The translations under genes and the position numbers were made by a program. Shown here in pieces: positions 1-11,589 of a stretch of DNA of 64,000 bases. The stretch is taken from NCBI RefSeq assembly GCF_030063185.1, contig NZ_JASISP010000019.1:1-64000 (forward strand), given 5' to 3'. A model generated the notes under the pieces. The model saw only the letters and a list, made by a program, of their open reading frames with translations. It was not told the origin of the DNA and did no database searches. The DNA comes from Arthrobacter sp. H35-D1 (lineage in GTDB: Bacteria > Actinomycetota > Actinomycetes > Actinomycetales > Micrococcaceae). Numbering within the stretch: the stretch's first letter is position 1; every line of letters begins with the position of its first letter.

Positions 1-110
1 TCAGGGCCAAAGGGTTCAATGGAAGGAAGAGTGATCGCACCAAGCAGTGCAGCCACATCCGCTGTGGCTGCAAAGCCCCGGTCCCCGGGGAACTCCTCCC
101 GACTACTCAT
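1..110 (-). CDS. N-terminus of an unidentified protein, cut by the window edge
   Basis: An open frame of 36 codons starts at an ATG at 110 and runs leftwards off the window without a stop. The peptide begins MSSREEFPGDRGFAATADVA and then becomes moderately hydrophobic. A TATTAT hexamer lies about 6 nt upstream of the ATG on the minus strand, which would suit a leaderless actinobacterial transcript. Its orientation matches the PepSY lipoprotein and the trkA genes. In mycobacteria a DUF3159 membrane protein and an OB-fold protein sit beside the TrkA pair, so either is possible by synteny, but the fragment is too short to assign. Codon use is compatible with a real gene. Confidence 0.4.
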   Translation of the reverse strand, partial: MSSREEFPGDRGFAATADVAALLGAITLPSIEPFGP

Positions 111-257
111 ACCCCCATAATACCCCCGCCGTTACACCACCGCAATAGATACGCGTACATAGATACGATTGATTCGCCACGTTCCAGCACCGGTCCCATC
201 AAGACCGAGCAACGCCGAAAATGAGGAGAACTGGCAGCCTTGGACGGTCGTTGAACG

Positions 258-905
258 TCAGTTGGTGTGCTTCTTCTGGATGAGTTCACCGCTGCCGGCG
301 TCGATGAGGACGCTGTACTTTGCGTCGGGAGACTCGCGCACTTCGGCCTCCCACACGACAGTTCCGTTTTCGTCGTCGAGTTCGAGTTCAACGACAGTGC
401 GATTGGGCACGATGGACAACACCTTGTTGGCGGCAGCTTCGTAGTCCACGGATGCGGCTTTCATCCGGCTCACATGCCTGGCCTTGTCGACTGCGTCGTC
501 GTGCTCGGACGTTGGCCCGGACAAGACGCTGGCGCCGTCTGCGGAAACCTGCATCTCGTGTTCGGTGCCGTCCGCGGCGGTCACTTCAACCTCCCATCCC
601 TCTCCGTTGCCTTCCATGTCGAGGGAGGTGACAGTGCTGTCGGGGACGGCGTTCAGTGCCGTGCGGCCCGCCTGGACGAGCGCGCTTAGCGAGGCCGCAC
701 CGTCCGCCGTCGCACCGTCCGCCGTCGCGCCGGGCGCGGCAGGCTCGGAGCTTTGCTGGGTGGCATCGCTGGCTTGTGGCGCCGCCTCGGTCATGCTCTG
801 GGTGGCGGTGACCGGCGGCGGCGGATCTGTTGGCGAATCGGGCTTCGTGCAGCCGGTCAGGGCAAGGGTTGCGACTGCCAGAATGGCCAGGGTGCAGCGG
901 GACAT
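258..905 (-). CDS. PepSY-domain lipoprotein
   Basis: This 215-residue protein has a lipoprotein signal peptide: a short charged start, a hydrophobic stretch and the lipobox LTGC with the lipidated cysteine at residue 19. A Pro/Thr/Ala-rich linker containing the duplicated unit GATADGATADGA follows. Two PepSY-like repeats then occupy about residues 65-130 and 145-215, with the typical pattern of a valine-rich strand, 'WEVEV' or 'WEAEV', and a closing strand ending in an Asp-Gly or Ser-Gly turn. PepSY proteins are usually extracytoplasmic and are often thought to modulate peptidases or ligand binding. The function here is unknown. It lies 93 nt downstream of the second trkA gene on the same strand and may be read from the same transcript. 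Confidence 0.8.
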   Translation of the reverse strand: MSRCTLAILAVATLALTGCTKPDSPTDPPPPVTATQSMTEAAPQASDATQQSSEPAAPGATADGATADGAASLSALVQAGRTALNAVPDSTVTSLDMEGNGEGWEVEVTAADGTEHEMQVSADGASVLSGPTSEHDDAVDKARHVSRMKAASVDYEAAANKVLSIVPNRTVVELELDDENGTVVWEAEVRESPDAKYSVLIDAGSGELIQKKHTN

Positions 906-998
906 GGGACACCTCGTCTTCGTTGGGCGGCGGCGCGCCGCTGTCGATTCCTACCGATGCTACGGCGGCCCGCTGGTACTGGCAACGACGAGATTGCC

Positions 999-1664
999 CT
1001 ATTCGCCGTGGCCGGAAAGCAGCGTGCGCAATTCGTTTTCTGCAGCGATGGTGGTGAGGAAGAACAGTTCGTCGGCGGCCTCCACAACATCGTCGGCACT
1101 CGGCGTGATGGGGGCTTCGTCGCGAAGGATGGCCACGAGCGTGGTGTCGAGCGGCCAGTTGACGGCGCCAACAGTCAACCCGATCACGTGCGAATCAGCG
1201 GGCACGGTGAATTCAACGAGCGAAGCCACTCCTGTCTGCAGGGTCATCAAGCGCACCAGGTCGCCAATTTCCACGGCTTCCTCCACCAAGGCCGTCATGA
1301 GCCGCGGGGTGTTGACCGCAACGTCCACACCCCAGGAGTCGTCAAACATCCAGTCGTTCTTGGGGTTGTTGACACGGCCCACAGTGCGTCCCACACCAAA
1401 TTCGGACTTGGCCAGCAGCGAGACCACAAGGTTGACCTTGTCATCCCCGGTGGCGGAAACGACGACGTCGGCCTCTTCCAGTTTCGCCTCGCGCAGGGTG
1501 CTGATTTCACAGGCGTCGCCCACCAGCCACCGTGCCCCGCGCAGGCCGCTCTTGCCAATTACCTCCGGCTTGGGGTCGATCAACAGGGTTTCGTGGCCAT
1601 TGGAGAGCAACTCCTTGGCAATCGAGCAGCCCACGCTGCCTGCACCAACGATGACAACCAGCAT
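999..1664 (-). CDS. TrkA-family potassium uptake regulatory protein (second of a pair)
   Basis: This is a 221-residue cytosolic RCK protein that would bind NAD(H) and gate a membrane potassium channel or transporter. The N-terminus begins MLVVIVGAGSVGCSIAKELL with the Rossmann GxGxxG at residues 7-12 and an acidic residue after the second strand (LLIDPKP). A C-terminal RCK_C-like region follows from about residue 135. The ATG at 1664 is chosen because it lies one base after the stop of the preceding trkA gene, with the AGGAGC near that stop serving as ribosome site; an upstream in-frame extension to 1796 would overlap that gene. The paired arrangement corresponds to CeoB/CeoC of mycobacteria. 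Confidence 0.88.
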   Translation of the reverse strand: MLVVIVGAGSVGCSIAKELLSNGHETLLIDPKPEVIGKSGLRGARWLVGDACEISTLREAKLEEADVVVSATGDDKVNLVVSLLAKSEFGVGRTVGRVNNPKNDWMFDDSWGVDVAVNTPRLMTALVEEAVEIGDLVRLMTLQTGVASLVEFTVPADSHVIGLTVGAVNWPLDTTLVAILRDEAPITPSADDVVEAADELFFLTTIAAENELRTLLSGHGE

Positions 1665-1665
1665 G

Positions 1666-2337
1666 TTAAAGCTCCTTGATCGGTGCGGCAGAAAGAATGT
1701 GGGCGACTTCGCTGGACTGCTTGCCGACCAACATGGCATGCACTGTATCGCCCTGCTGATAGCTCGTGTCGGGACCGGGCAGCATGCCTTCGCCAAAACG
1801 CGTCAGATACGCCACCCGAACCCCGGAAGCCTTTTCAATGTCCAAAATATGCCAGCCAATCCACTCCGGATGCAGTGTCAGCTCGCTCAACAGCAGCCGG
1901 CCGGACGGTTCGCGGAAGTCGCCCTTGATGGCGGATTCCGGAAGGATGCGGCGCAACACCTGGTCGGCGCTCCAACGCACGGCGGCCACTGTGGGGATGC
2001 CCAGGCGCTGGTAGATCTCAGCGCGGCCCGGATCGTAAATCCTGGCGACGACGTGTTCAACATGGAAGGTCTCGCGGGCCACGCGGGTGGCCAGAATGTT
2101 GGAGTTGTCGCCGCTGGAGACGGCGGCAAAGGCGTAGGCACTTTCAATGTCCGCCTGCTTGAGGGTTTCCCGGTCAAAACCAACACCGGTGATTTTGTGC
2201 CCGCCAAACCCCGTGCGCAGCCGCCTAAACGCCCGCTCGTCCTGGTCGATGATGGCCACCGAGTGGCCGGAGTCCTCCAAGGTGTGGGCCAGTGTTGCTC
2301 CCACGCGACCGCAACCCATGATCACAAAGTGTGCCAC
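1666..2337 (-). CDS. TrkA-family potassium uptake regulatory protein (first of a pair)
   Basis: A 223-residue RCK protein. It starts MAHFVIMGCGRVGATLAHTL with the nucleotide-binding GxGxxG at residues 8-13, followed by VAIIDQDERAF, whose aspartate would bind the ribose of NAD. The C-terminal half has the RCK_C-type pattern GDTVHAMLVG. It is followed after one base by a second trkA gene, so the two are almost certainly co-translated. It is divergent from a KimA-like transporter gene starting at 2664, and this arrangement suggests a potassium homeostasis locus. RCK pairs act as cytoplasmic gating rings; the membrane partner could be encoded elsewhere. Confidence 0.9.
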   Translation of the reverse strand: MAHFVIMGCGRVGATLAHTLEDSGHSVAIIDQDERAFRRLRTGFGGHKITGVGFDRETLKQADIESAYAFAAVSSGDNSNILATRVARETFHVEHVVARIYDPGRAEIYQRLGIPTVAAVRWSADQVLRRILPESAIKGDFREPSGRLLLSELTLHPEWIGWHILDIEKASGVRVAYLTRFGEGMLPGPDTSYQQGDTVHAMLVGKQSSEVAHILSAAPIKEL

Positions 2338-2663
2338 TGATGCTCCTTGTCATGGCAGCCCCGGCATCACTGCCGGGATCTGCTGCTGGTGCCGCATGCT
2401 TTGGCATGCGGTGCGGGTCCAATTTGACGTTGCCGGTGCCCCGGCGGTCAAGTTGAGACCGATGGGGCAGTGCCGTGCCCCGCCAAACCTGCGTTGCTGT
2501 ACCGAGTCAAACTTCCCCGAACCTCCCGGACCCCCGGAAGCCGCGAGAAGCCGCGAGAAGCCGAATGAAAAGGGTGGCGCGGTCAGCAGAACCAGTGTGT
2601 CACGCGGCTCCTTCCAAAGTCATTGCCATCCGTGCGTGTCTTTCTGGTGCTAGCGTTACCCGC
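2338..2663. other. Divergent intergenic region between trkA and the KimA-like gene, with hairpins
   Basis: These 326 nt must contain the promoters for both directions. On the trkA side two perfect short hairpins follow one another: CCCGGCA/TGCCGGG (2360-2377) and CCGCATGC/GCATGCGG (2392-2411). Nearer the transporter, the decamer GAAGCCGCGA is repeated twice with a third degenerate copy (about 2538-2567). I looked for the conserved segments of the c-di-AMP (ydaO) riboswitch, because KimA is controlled by it in Bacillus, and did not recognise them. No ORF here looks like a gene. Confidence 0.45.
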
Positions 2664-4634
2664 GTGCTGAATTTTTTCAACGCGTTTAAGCGGGTCCTGG
2701 TGGGGCGTCCGTTCCGAAGCGACAAGTTGTCCCACACGCTGTTGCCCAAACGCATCGCGCTTCCGGTGTTTGCCTCCGACGCGCTCTCTTCGGTGGCCTA
2801 CGCCCCTGATGAAATTCTGCTCACCCTGGCGTTGGCCGGTGCTGCGGCAGTGACGCTGTCCCCTTGGGTGGGGCTGGCGGTCATGGTGGTCCTGCTGACG
2901 GTGGTGGCTTCCTACCGCCAGAACGTGCACGCCTACCCGTCGGGCGGCGGCGACTACGAGATTGCCTCCGTCAACCTCGGCAAGCGCGCCGGTCTCACGG
3001 TGGCCTCGGCCCTCATGGTGGACTACGTCCTGACCGTGGCAGTGTCCATGTCCTCCGCCGCAAATTACCTGGCCACGGCCATTCCCGGCTGGCACGGCAC
3101 ACAAGCCGTGATCGCCGTCGTCGGTGTCATCATCCTGGCGCTGGTGAACCTGCGCGGCATCAAGGACGCAGGAAACGTGTTTGCCGTTCCCACCTACATT
3201 TTCATGTTCTGCATCTTCTCCATGACGGCCGCCGGTCTCTTCCAAGCCGCCACCGGCAGCCTCGGAAGGGCGCCGTCGGCCGAGTTTGAGATCATCCCCG
3301 AAGCAGCCTTCAACCAGGGCCTGGTGGGCCTGGCCGGGGCATTCCTGCTGCTGCGCGCGTTCTCCTCCGGCGCTGCGGCGTTGACGGGCGTTGAAGCCAT
3401 CAGCAACGGCGTGCCGAACTTCCGCAAGCCCAAGAGCAAGAACGCGGCCACCACCTTGCTGCTGCTCGGCGCCATTGCCGCCGGCATGATGGCAAGCATC
3501 CTGTTCCTGGCCAATGCCACCGGCGTGCACATTGTGGCCGATCCGCACACCGAATTCCTTGTCAACGGCGTCGCTCCGCCGGCCGACTACGTGCAAAACC
3601 CGTCCATCAGCCAAATCGCCTCCACGATCTTCGGCGCCGGTTCCATCCCGTTCTTCATCATCGTGGCCGCCACCGGCGTCATCTTGGTGTTTGCCTCCAA
3701 CACTGCGTTCAACGGCTTCCCCGTGCTGGCCTCCATCCTGGCCAAGGACGGCTTCCTGCCCCGTCAACTGCGCACCCGCGGTGACAGGCTCGCCTTCAGC
3801 AACGGAGTGATCCTGCTGGCCATCGGCGCCCTGGTGCTCATCGTCGCCTTCAACGCGGACGTCACCCGCCTCATCCAGCTCTACATTGTGGGCGTGTTCA
3901 TCTCCTTTACGGCCAGCCAGCTGGGCATGGTGCGGCACTGGACCCGGGAACTGCTCAAGGTCAAGGACAAGCCGGTGCGGTACCGCATGATGCGCTCACG
4001 TGTCATCAACACCCTGGGCTTTTGCATGACGCTGACGGTGCTGCTCATTGTGCTGGTGACAAAATTCGAGCAGGGCGCCTGGATTGCGCTGCTGGCCATG
4101 GCCGTGCTGTTTGTCATCATGTGGGGGATCCGCTCGCACTACGACAACGTCGCCAAGGAACTCGCCGTCGAGACGGATTCCCCGCTCAAGGCCCTCCCCG
4201 CCCGCATCCACGCGGTGATTTTGGTCTCACACGTGCGCAAGCCCGTGGTCCGCGCCGTCGCTTTCGCCCGGGCATCCCGGCCCTCCACCCTCGAAGCGAT
4301 CACGGTGGATCTGGATCCTGTCGAGACCGAGCAAACGCTGCTGGATTGGGAGAGGCTGGCCATCCCGGTACCGTTGACTGTGTTGGCGAGCCCCTACCGG
4401 GAAACGCTGACACCGCTGATCAACCACATCAAGGCCATGCGCCGGGACGCCCCGCGCGACTTGATTGTGGTGTACATCCCGGAATACGTGGTGGGCAAAT
4501 GGTGGGAGCAACTGGTGCACAACCAGACGGCCCTGCGCATTAAGACGCGATTGCATTTTGAACCCGGCGTGGTGGTGGCCAGCGTGCCTTGGCAGTTGAA
4601 GTCCTCCACCGACGCGAAGAAATATCAGGAATAG
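2664..4634 (+). CDS. APC-family (KimA-like) potassium/amino-acid permease
   Basis: A 656-residue integral membrane protein with about 12 hydrophobic helices up to residue 480 and a cytoplasmic C-terminal domain of about 170 residues. The start of the membrane region, KRIALPVFASDALSSVAYAP, closely resembles the signature of the KimA (YdaO) high-affinity potassium importers, and SGAAALTGVEAISNGVPNF is the conserved substrate-site helix of the family. The GTG at 2664 is preferred over an upstream in-frame ATG because the family similarity begins immediately after it. Divergent trkA genes support a role in potassium transport, although APC members of this subgroup are often annotated only as amino-acid permeases. 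The next gene begins 5 nt after the stop, so the two are likely cotranscribed. Confidence 0.85.
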   Translation: MLNFFNAFKRVLVGRPFRSDKLSHTLLPKRIALPVFASDALSSVAYAPDEILLTLALAGAAAVTLSPWVGLAVMVVLLTVVASYRQNVHAYPSGGGDYEIASVNLGKRAGLTVASALMVDYVLTVAVSMSSAANYLATAIPGWHGTQAVIAVVGVIILALVNLRGIKDAGNVFAVPTYIFMFCIFSMTAAGLFQAATGSLGRAPSAEFEIIPEAAFNQGLVGLAGAFLLLRAFSSGAAALTGVEAISNGVPNFRKPKSKNAATTLLLLGAIAAGMMASILFLANATGVHIVADPHTEFLVNGVAPPADYVQNPSISQIASTIFGAGSIPFFIIVAATGVILVFASNTAFNGFPVLASILAKDGFLPRQLRTRGDRLAFSNGVILLAIGALVLIVAFNADVTRLIQLYIVGVFISFTASQLGMVRHWTRELLKVKDKPVRYRMMRSRVINTLGFCMTLTVLLIVLVTKFEQGAWIALLAMAVLFVIMWGIRSHYDNVAKELAVETDSPLKALPARIHAVILVSHVRKPVVRAVAFARASRPSTLEAITVDLDPVETEQTLLDWERLAIPVPLTVLASPYRETLTPLINHIKAMRRDAPRDLIVVYIPEYVVGKWWEQLVHNQTALRIKTRLHFEPGVVVASVPWQLKSSTDAKKYQE

Positions 4635-4639
4635 AGCAT

Positions 4640-6070
4640 ATGAGCGAGCCCACCAGCACCCCCCGCCTCACCGTCACCGTGGGGCCGGTGGCCCATGGCG
4701 GCCATTGCGTTGCCCGGCATGAAGGGCGCGTGATCTTCGTCCGCCACGGCATCCCCGGTGAGACCGTGGAAATTTCGCTGACCGAGCACGACGACGAGGC
4801 CAAGTTTTGGCGCGGGGACGTCACCCGGGTGCTTGCGGGCTCCCCGGAACGCGTCACCCACTTTTGGCCCGAAGCCGATGCGCTGAGGGCCGCGGTGCGG
4901 CACGGCGCGCCCGTCGGGGGCGCCGAATTCGGCCACATCTCCCGCAAGGGCCAGCTTGAACTGAAAACCGCCGTGGTGCGCGAACAGCTCGAACGTTTGG
5001 GCGGCCTGCGCACGGCGGCCATCGACGCGTTGTTCAGCGACGGCGTTGAGGATGTTGACACGAATGGCAGCACGGACCAGCAGGCAGGCCTGGGCTGGCG
5101 CACGCGCGTCGGCTTCGCCGTCACGCCCGCAGGGAAACTGGGCATGCACCCGCACCGCTCCCACGCCGTTCTGCCCGTGCAGGAAATGCCGCTGGCCCTG
5201 CCCGCCGTGAACGAACTGCGCCTGTGGGAGCTCGACTTCACCGGCATTGATCGCGTCGAAGTGGCGGCCCCCGCCAACGGCTCTGGCGTGCTGGTGCTGC
5301 TGGCACCCGCCGCAGACTTGAGCGAAAAAGCCGCCGGTGCCGCAGTCAAGCGCGTTGCTCGGGCCCTGGCTGCACTGGAAACTCCGCCGTCGGTGGCCCG
5401 CTGGAACCCGGAAAACAGTGCCATTGAAGTTCTCAACGGCCGCGGCTGGGTCAGGGAAACCACCGACGACCACGAATTCCGCGTCTCCGGCGACGGCTTC
5501 TGGCAGATCCACCGCAAGGCGCCGGCAGTCCTCACCGACGTTGCCCTCGGCTTCCTGCTCCAGGGCGGCTACCTGAACGACGGCGCCGACGTGGCGGATC
5601 TGTACGCCGGCGCCGGGCTTTTCACCGCACCCCTGGCCGACGCCGTGGGACCCGACGGCAGCGTGCTCTCGGTGGAAGGCTCCGCAGGCACCAGCCGGGA
5701 CGCGCGCAAGAACCTGCACGCCAGCGAACAGGTGGAAATCCTGCAGGGCAGGGTGGAAAAAATCCTGGGCACGCAGTCCCGCGCCTCGCGGACCGCAGCC
5801 GGACAGCGGCGCCGGTTTGACGCCGTCGTGCTTGATCCGCCGCGCGCAGGTGCCGGAAAAGCAGTGGTGCAGGCGCTGGCAGCCACCGCCCCGGAGGCCA
5901 TTGCCTACGTCTCTTGCGACCCCGCAGCTTTTGCGCGCGACGTGAAGTACTTTGCCAACGTCGGCTGGAGCGTTGAAAAGCTCCGTGCCTTCGACCTGTA
6001 CCCGCACACCCACCATGTGGAGACAGTGGCCTTGCTGGTGCCGGCTGTGAAAGCAACCACCAGCAACTAG
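4640..6070 (+). CDS. TRAM-domain class I SAM-dependent RNA methyltransferase (TrmA/RlmD type)
   Basis: A predicted 476-residue RNA m5U methyltransferase acting on tRNA or 23S rRNA. A TRAM RNA-binding domain covers about residues 7-65. The SAM-binding motif VADLYAGAGLFTAP starts near residue 319, DPPRAGAG near 398, and the catalytic cysteine lies in YVSCDPAAFARD near 425. The [4Fe-4S] cysteine cluster of classical RlmD is not evident, which is common in actinobacterial members. The ATG at 4640 (MSEPTST) starts 5 nt after the permease stop and leads directly into the TRAM domain. The exact target base cannot be assigned from the sequence. Confidence 0.88.
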   Translation: MSEPTSTPRLTVTVGPVAHGGHCVARHEGRVIFVRHGIPGETVEISLTEHDDEAKFWRGDVTRVLAGSPERVTHFWPEADALRAAVRHGAPVGGAEFGHISRKGQLELKTAVVREQLERLGGLRTAAIDALFSDGVEDVDTNGSTDQQAGLGWRTRVGFAVTPAGKLGMHPHRSHAVLPVQEMPLALPAVNELRLWELDFTGIDRVEVAAPANGSGVLVLLAPAADLSEKAAGAAVKRVARALAALETPPSVARWNPENSAIEVLNGRGWVRETTDDHEFRVSGDGFWQIHRKAPAVLTDVALGFLLQGGYLNDGADVADLYAGAGLFTAPLADAVGPDGSVLSVEGSAGTSRDARKNLHASEQVEILQGRVEKILGTQSRASRTAAGQRRRFDAVVLDPPRAGAGKAVVQALAATAPEAIAYVSCDPAAFARDVKYFANVGWSVEKLRAFDLYPHTHHVETVALLVPAVKATTSN

Positions 6071-6078
6071 GACCGGAC

Positions 6079-8613
6079 TTGAACCAGACTCCTACAAAGG
6101 TCCGTCCGCCGCGGCGCGACCTCACTCGGAACAAACCCAAGGGCACAGTCCTGGCCGAACGGCGAGACGAGCACCGCCGTCAGGCCATGGAGCAGGCTCG
6201 CGAAAAGCTTGCGCCGGTCGATGCGGCCCAGCTTGAACGCAGCGGGCTCAGTGCAGTGCAAATCCAGGAACGACGCACGGCACTGCTGACAAATGCCGTG
6301 GCCCACGAGAGCAGTCGCAGCGTCTGGGCCATTGTGCGGGCCAACGTCTTCACCCTGTTCAACACGGTGTTGGGCAGCTGCCTGGTCCTGGTGCTGGTGG
6401 TGGGGGACCCCCGCGACGCCTTGTTTGGTTTCATCGTGCTGGCCAATGCCGCCATCGGGGTGGTGCAGGAATACCGGGCCAAGCGCACGCTCGACAAGCT
6501 GGCCGTGCTGCACGCCCCGCTGGCCCGGGTGCTGCGCGAGGGGCGGGAGGAGGAGATTGCGGTCGCCGACGTGGTCCAGGACGACGTGCTGCTGCTGCGC
6601 ACCGGCGACCAGATCCCGGCCGACGCGATCATCCTGTCCGCCGAGGCGCTGGAAATTGACGAGTCGTTGCTGACGGGGGAGTCCGACCCCGTCAGCAAGA
6701 CGGCCGGCGCCATGACCTTGTCCGGCTCTGCCGTAGTGGACGGCTACGGCACGGCGCGCGTGCACAGGGTCGGCAGCGAAGCCTATGCATCGGCGTTGAC
6801 GGCCGAGGCACGCCGCTTTTCGCTGGTGAATTCTGAGATCCGCAATTCCATCAACCGAATCATCCTGTACATCGCCTGGGCGCTGATCCCCATCATTGTG
6901 CTTGTCATCAACGGCCAGATGAGCGCCCACGGCGGCTGGGCTGTGGCCGTGGCCTCCGGGGATTGGCGGATAGCGGTGGTCAGTGCCGTGGCCAGCATTG
7001 TGGCCATGATTCCCGAGGGCCTGGTGCTCTTGACAAGCATTTCCTTTGGGATGGCCGCCGTGACCCTTGCCAAACGCCAGGTGCTGGTCCAGGAGTTGCC
7101 CGCCGTGGAGGGCCTGGCCCGCGTGGACATGGTGTGCCTGGACAAGACGGGAACGCTGACAGAGGGCAGCATGGAATGGGCCGGCACCACCGTCTTTGAC
7201 GCCGTGCCCGGGTGGGAACAGGTCCTGGCCTGGAAGGGCGACCATCCCAACGCCAATGCCACCTCCGCCGCCCTGGCCGCCGAATATGCCGACGTCCCCG
7301 CGGAACGTCCGACGGCGGAGATCCCCTTCAGCAGCGCCCGAAAGTACAGCGCTGTCACCTTCGGCAACGGCCCCATGGTCGGTGAATGGGTGCTGGGTGC
7401 CCCTGAGCTGGTCTTGACGCACGAATCCCACCAGGAAGCCCTCGCTGCGTCCTTCGAAGCCTCAGGGCGCGGCCTGCGCGCGGTGGTGCTGGCACACAGG
7501 GCGCCTGCCACGGACAGTGCGGGGCAGGGGGAACTCCAAGCGGTGGCACTGTTGACGTTCCGTGAAAAGGTGCGCCCCGACGCCGCCGAGACGTTGGCGT
7601 ACTTCCGCGAACAGGGCGTTGAACTGAAAATCATCTCCGGCGACAACCCCCGCACTGTGGCCATCGTGGCCCGTGAAGTGGGCTTTGAGTTCACCGGCGA
7701 CGGCTACGACGCCCGGGCACTGCCCGAAGACCGGGAAGCCATCGCAGACGTGCTGGAGCACGAAAGCGTGCTGGGGCGGGTCACACCGGAACAAAAAAAG
7801 TCCATCGTCCTGGCCTTGCAGAGCCGCGGCCATGTGGTGGCCATGACGGGCGACGGCGTCAACGACGCCTTGGCGCTCAAGCATGCCGACATGGGAATCG
7901 CCATGGGCAGCGGCGCGGCAGCCACCAAGGCCGTTTCCCGGCTGGTACTGCTGGACGGCAAGTTCTCCCACCTGCCCTCGGTCGTGGCCGAGGGGCGACG
8001 CGTCATCGCCAACGTGGAGCGCGTGGCCAATTTGTTCCTGACAAAAACCACCTACGCAATCATCATTTCCATCACGATTGGCATCTTGATGTGGCGTTAT
8101 CCGTTCCTGCCCCGCCAGCTCTCCATTGTCAGCTCCATGACCATCGGCATCCCCGCCTTCTTCCTGGCGCTGTTGCCCAACAACAGGCGCTACAAGCCCG
8201 GATTCCTCCGGCGAACGCTCATGTTTGCCATACCGGCCGGAACCATTGTGGCCGCCTGCATCATGGCGGTTTATTCCTTCGCCTACGCTTTCCCGAACGC
8301 CTCGGTCGACGAAGGGCAGATGGTGACCGAGGCCCAGACGGCGGCGACCATGACGGTGCTGATGGTTGCACTCTGGGTGCTGGGCGCCCTGGCTCGACCC
8401 TTCGACAGATGGCGGGCGCTGCTCGTGGCGGCCATGGTGGCCGGGCTGGTCCTGGTGATGGCCGTGCCGTTCGCCCGGAATTTCTTCGCACTCGATATCC
8501 CCAGCGGCGGTCTTTTGACGGCTACGATTGCGGTAACTGCAACAGGATGCCTGGCGATCGAGCTGCTCTACCGTTACCTCAAGAGGCGCGGAGCGGTTTC
8601 CGAGCGTGAGTAA
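6079..8613 (+). CDS. Cation-translocating P-type ATPase (CtpE-like)
   Basis: An 844-residue membrane ATPase with a full set of P-type motifs: TGES in the actuator domain (about 199-202), IPEGL in helix M4 (about 311-315), the phosphorylation motif DKTGTLT at 355-361 and MTGDGVNDA at 589-597. No CPx metal motif or N-terminal heavy-metal domain is present. The PEGL helix resembles P2-type pumps and the actinobacterial CtpE group, for which calcium uptake has been reported in mycobacteria; the ion here is not proven. The start is a TTG at 6079, 8 nt after the methyltransferase stop, with GGACC-type spacing rather than a strong Shine-Dalgarno. It is the third gene of a likely operon with the permease and methyltransferase. 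Confidence 0.9.
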   Translation: MNQTPTKVRPPRRDLTRNKPKGTVLAERRDEHRRQAMEQAREKLAPVDAAQLERSGLSAVQIQERRTALLTNAVAHESSRSVWAIVRANVFTLFNTVLGSCLVLVLVVGDPRDALFGFIVLANAAIGVVQEYRAKRTLDKLAVLHAPLARVLREGREEEIAVADVVQDDVLLLRTGDQIPADAIILSAEALEIDESLLTGESDPVSKTAGAMTLSGSAVVDGYGTARVHRVGSEAYASALTAEARRFSLVNSEIRNSINRIILYIAWALIPIIVLVINGQMSAHGGWAVAVASGDWRIAVVSAVASIVAMIPEGLVLLTSISFGMAAVTLAKRQVLVQELPAVEGLARVDMVCLDKTGTLTEGSMEWAGTTVFDAVPGWEQVLAWKGDHPNANATSAALAAEYADVPAERPTAEIPFSSARKYSAVTFGNGPMVGEWVLGAPELVLTHESHQEALAASFEASGRGLRAVVLAHRAPATDSAGQGELQAVALLTFREKVRPDAAETLAYFREQGVELKIISGDNPRTVAIVAREVGFEFTGDGYDARALPEDREAIADVLEHESVLGRVTPEQKKSIVLALQSRGHVVAMTGDGVNDALALKHADMGIAMGSGAAATKAVSRLVLLDGKFSHLPSVVAEGRRVIANVERVANLFLTKTTYAIIISITIGILMWRYPFLPRQLSIVSSMTIGIPAFFLALLPNNRRYKPGFLRRTLMFAIPAGTIVAACIMAVYSFAYAFPNASVDEGQMVTEAQTAATMTVLMVALWVLGALARPFDRWRALLVAAMVAGLVLVMAVPFARNFFALDIPSGGLLTATIAVTATGCLAIELLYRYLKRRGAVSERE

Positions 8614-8629
8614 GGCATGCCTAACTGGC
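8611..8629. promoter_or_regulatory. Possible DtxR/IdeR-type iron box upstream of acnA
   Basis: The sequence TAAGGCATGCCTAACT overlaps the stop codon of the ATPase gene and lies about 55 nt before the aconitase start. It contains a perfect AGGCATGCCT palindrome and matches roughly 11 of the first 16 positions of the DtxR/IdeR consensus as I know it. Iron-dependent control of an Fe-S aconitase is plausible but inferred. Confidence 0.35.
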
Positions 8630-8681
8630 GTCCTGTCCCATGCGTGACAAAGATAAAAGTAGTGGCGAGAGGAGTCCATCG

Positions 8682-11525
<2,844 letters not shown>

Positions 11526-11539
11526 TCCCCACCCGCCGG

Positions 11540-11567
11540 CCCGTAAATCGCTGACGCGATTTGCGGG
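11540..11567 (+). terminator. Hairpin after acnA, possible degenerate repeat copy
   Basis: A 12-bp stem (CCCGTAAATCGC / GCGATTTGCGGG, one wobble) with a TGAC loop lies 14 nt after the acnA stop. It lacks a T-run, so it is not a classic intrinsic terminator, but it may stabilise the transcript end. It is followed by GGCGTGGGCCCA, which is also the 3' edge of the 66-bp element that begins at 11590, so it may be a degenerate third copy of that element. Confidence 0.5.
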
Positions 11568-11589
11568 TACCTGGCAGGCGTGGGCCCAT

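Noticed and set aside
484-2340. Long plus-strand ORF of 618 codons opposite the lipoprotein and trkA genes
   Set aside because: It is antisense to two clear TrkA genes, has low-complexity Ser/Thr/Ala content and no recognisable domain; it is a high-GC shadow frame.
2338-2663. c-di-AMP (ydaO) riboswitch upstream of the KimA-like gene
   Set aside because: I could not find the conserved aptamer segments; only short hairpins and a decamer repeat are present.
2583-3938. Minus-strand ORF of 451 codons opposite the permease
   Set aside because: Very His/Gly/Gln-rich, no domain, fully antisense to the KimA-like gene.
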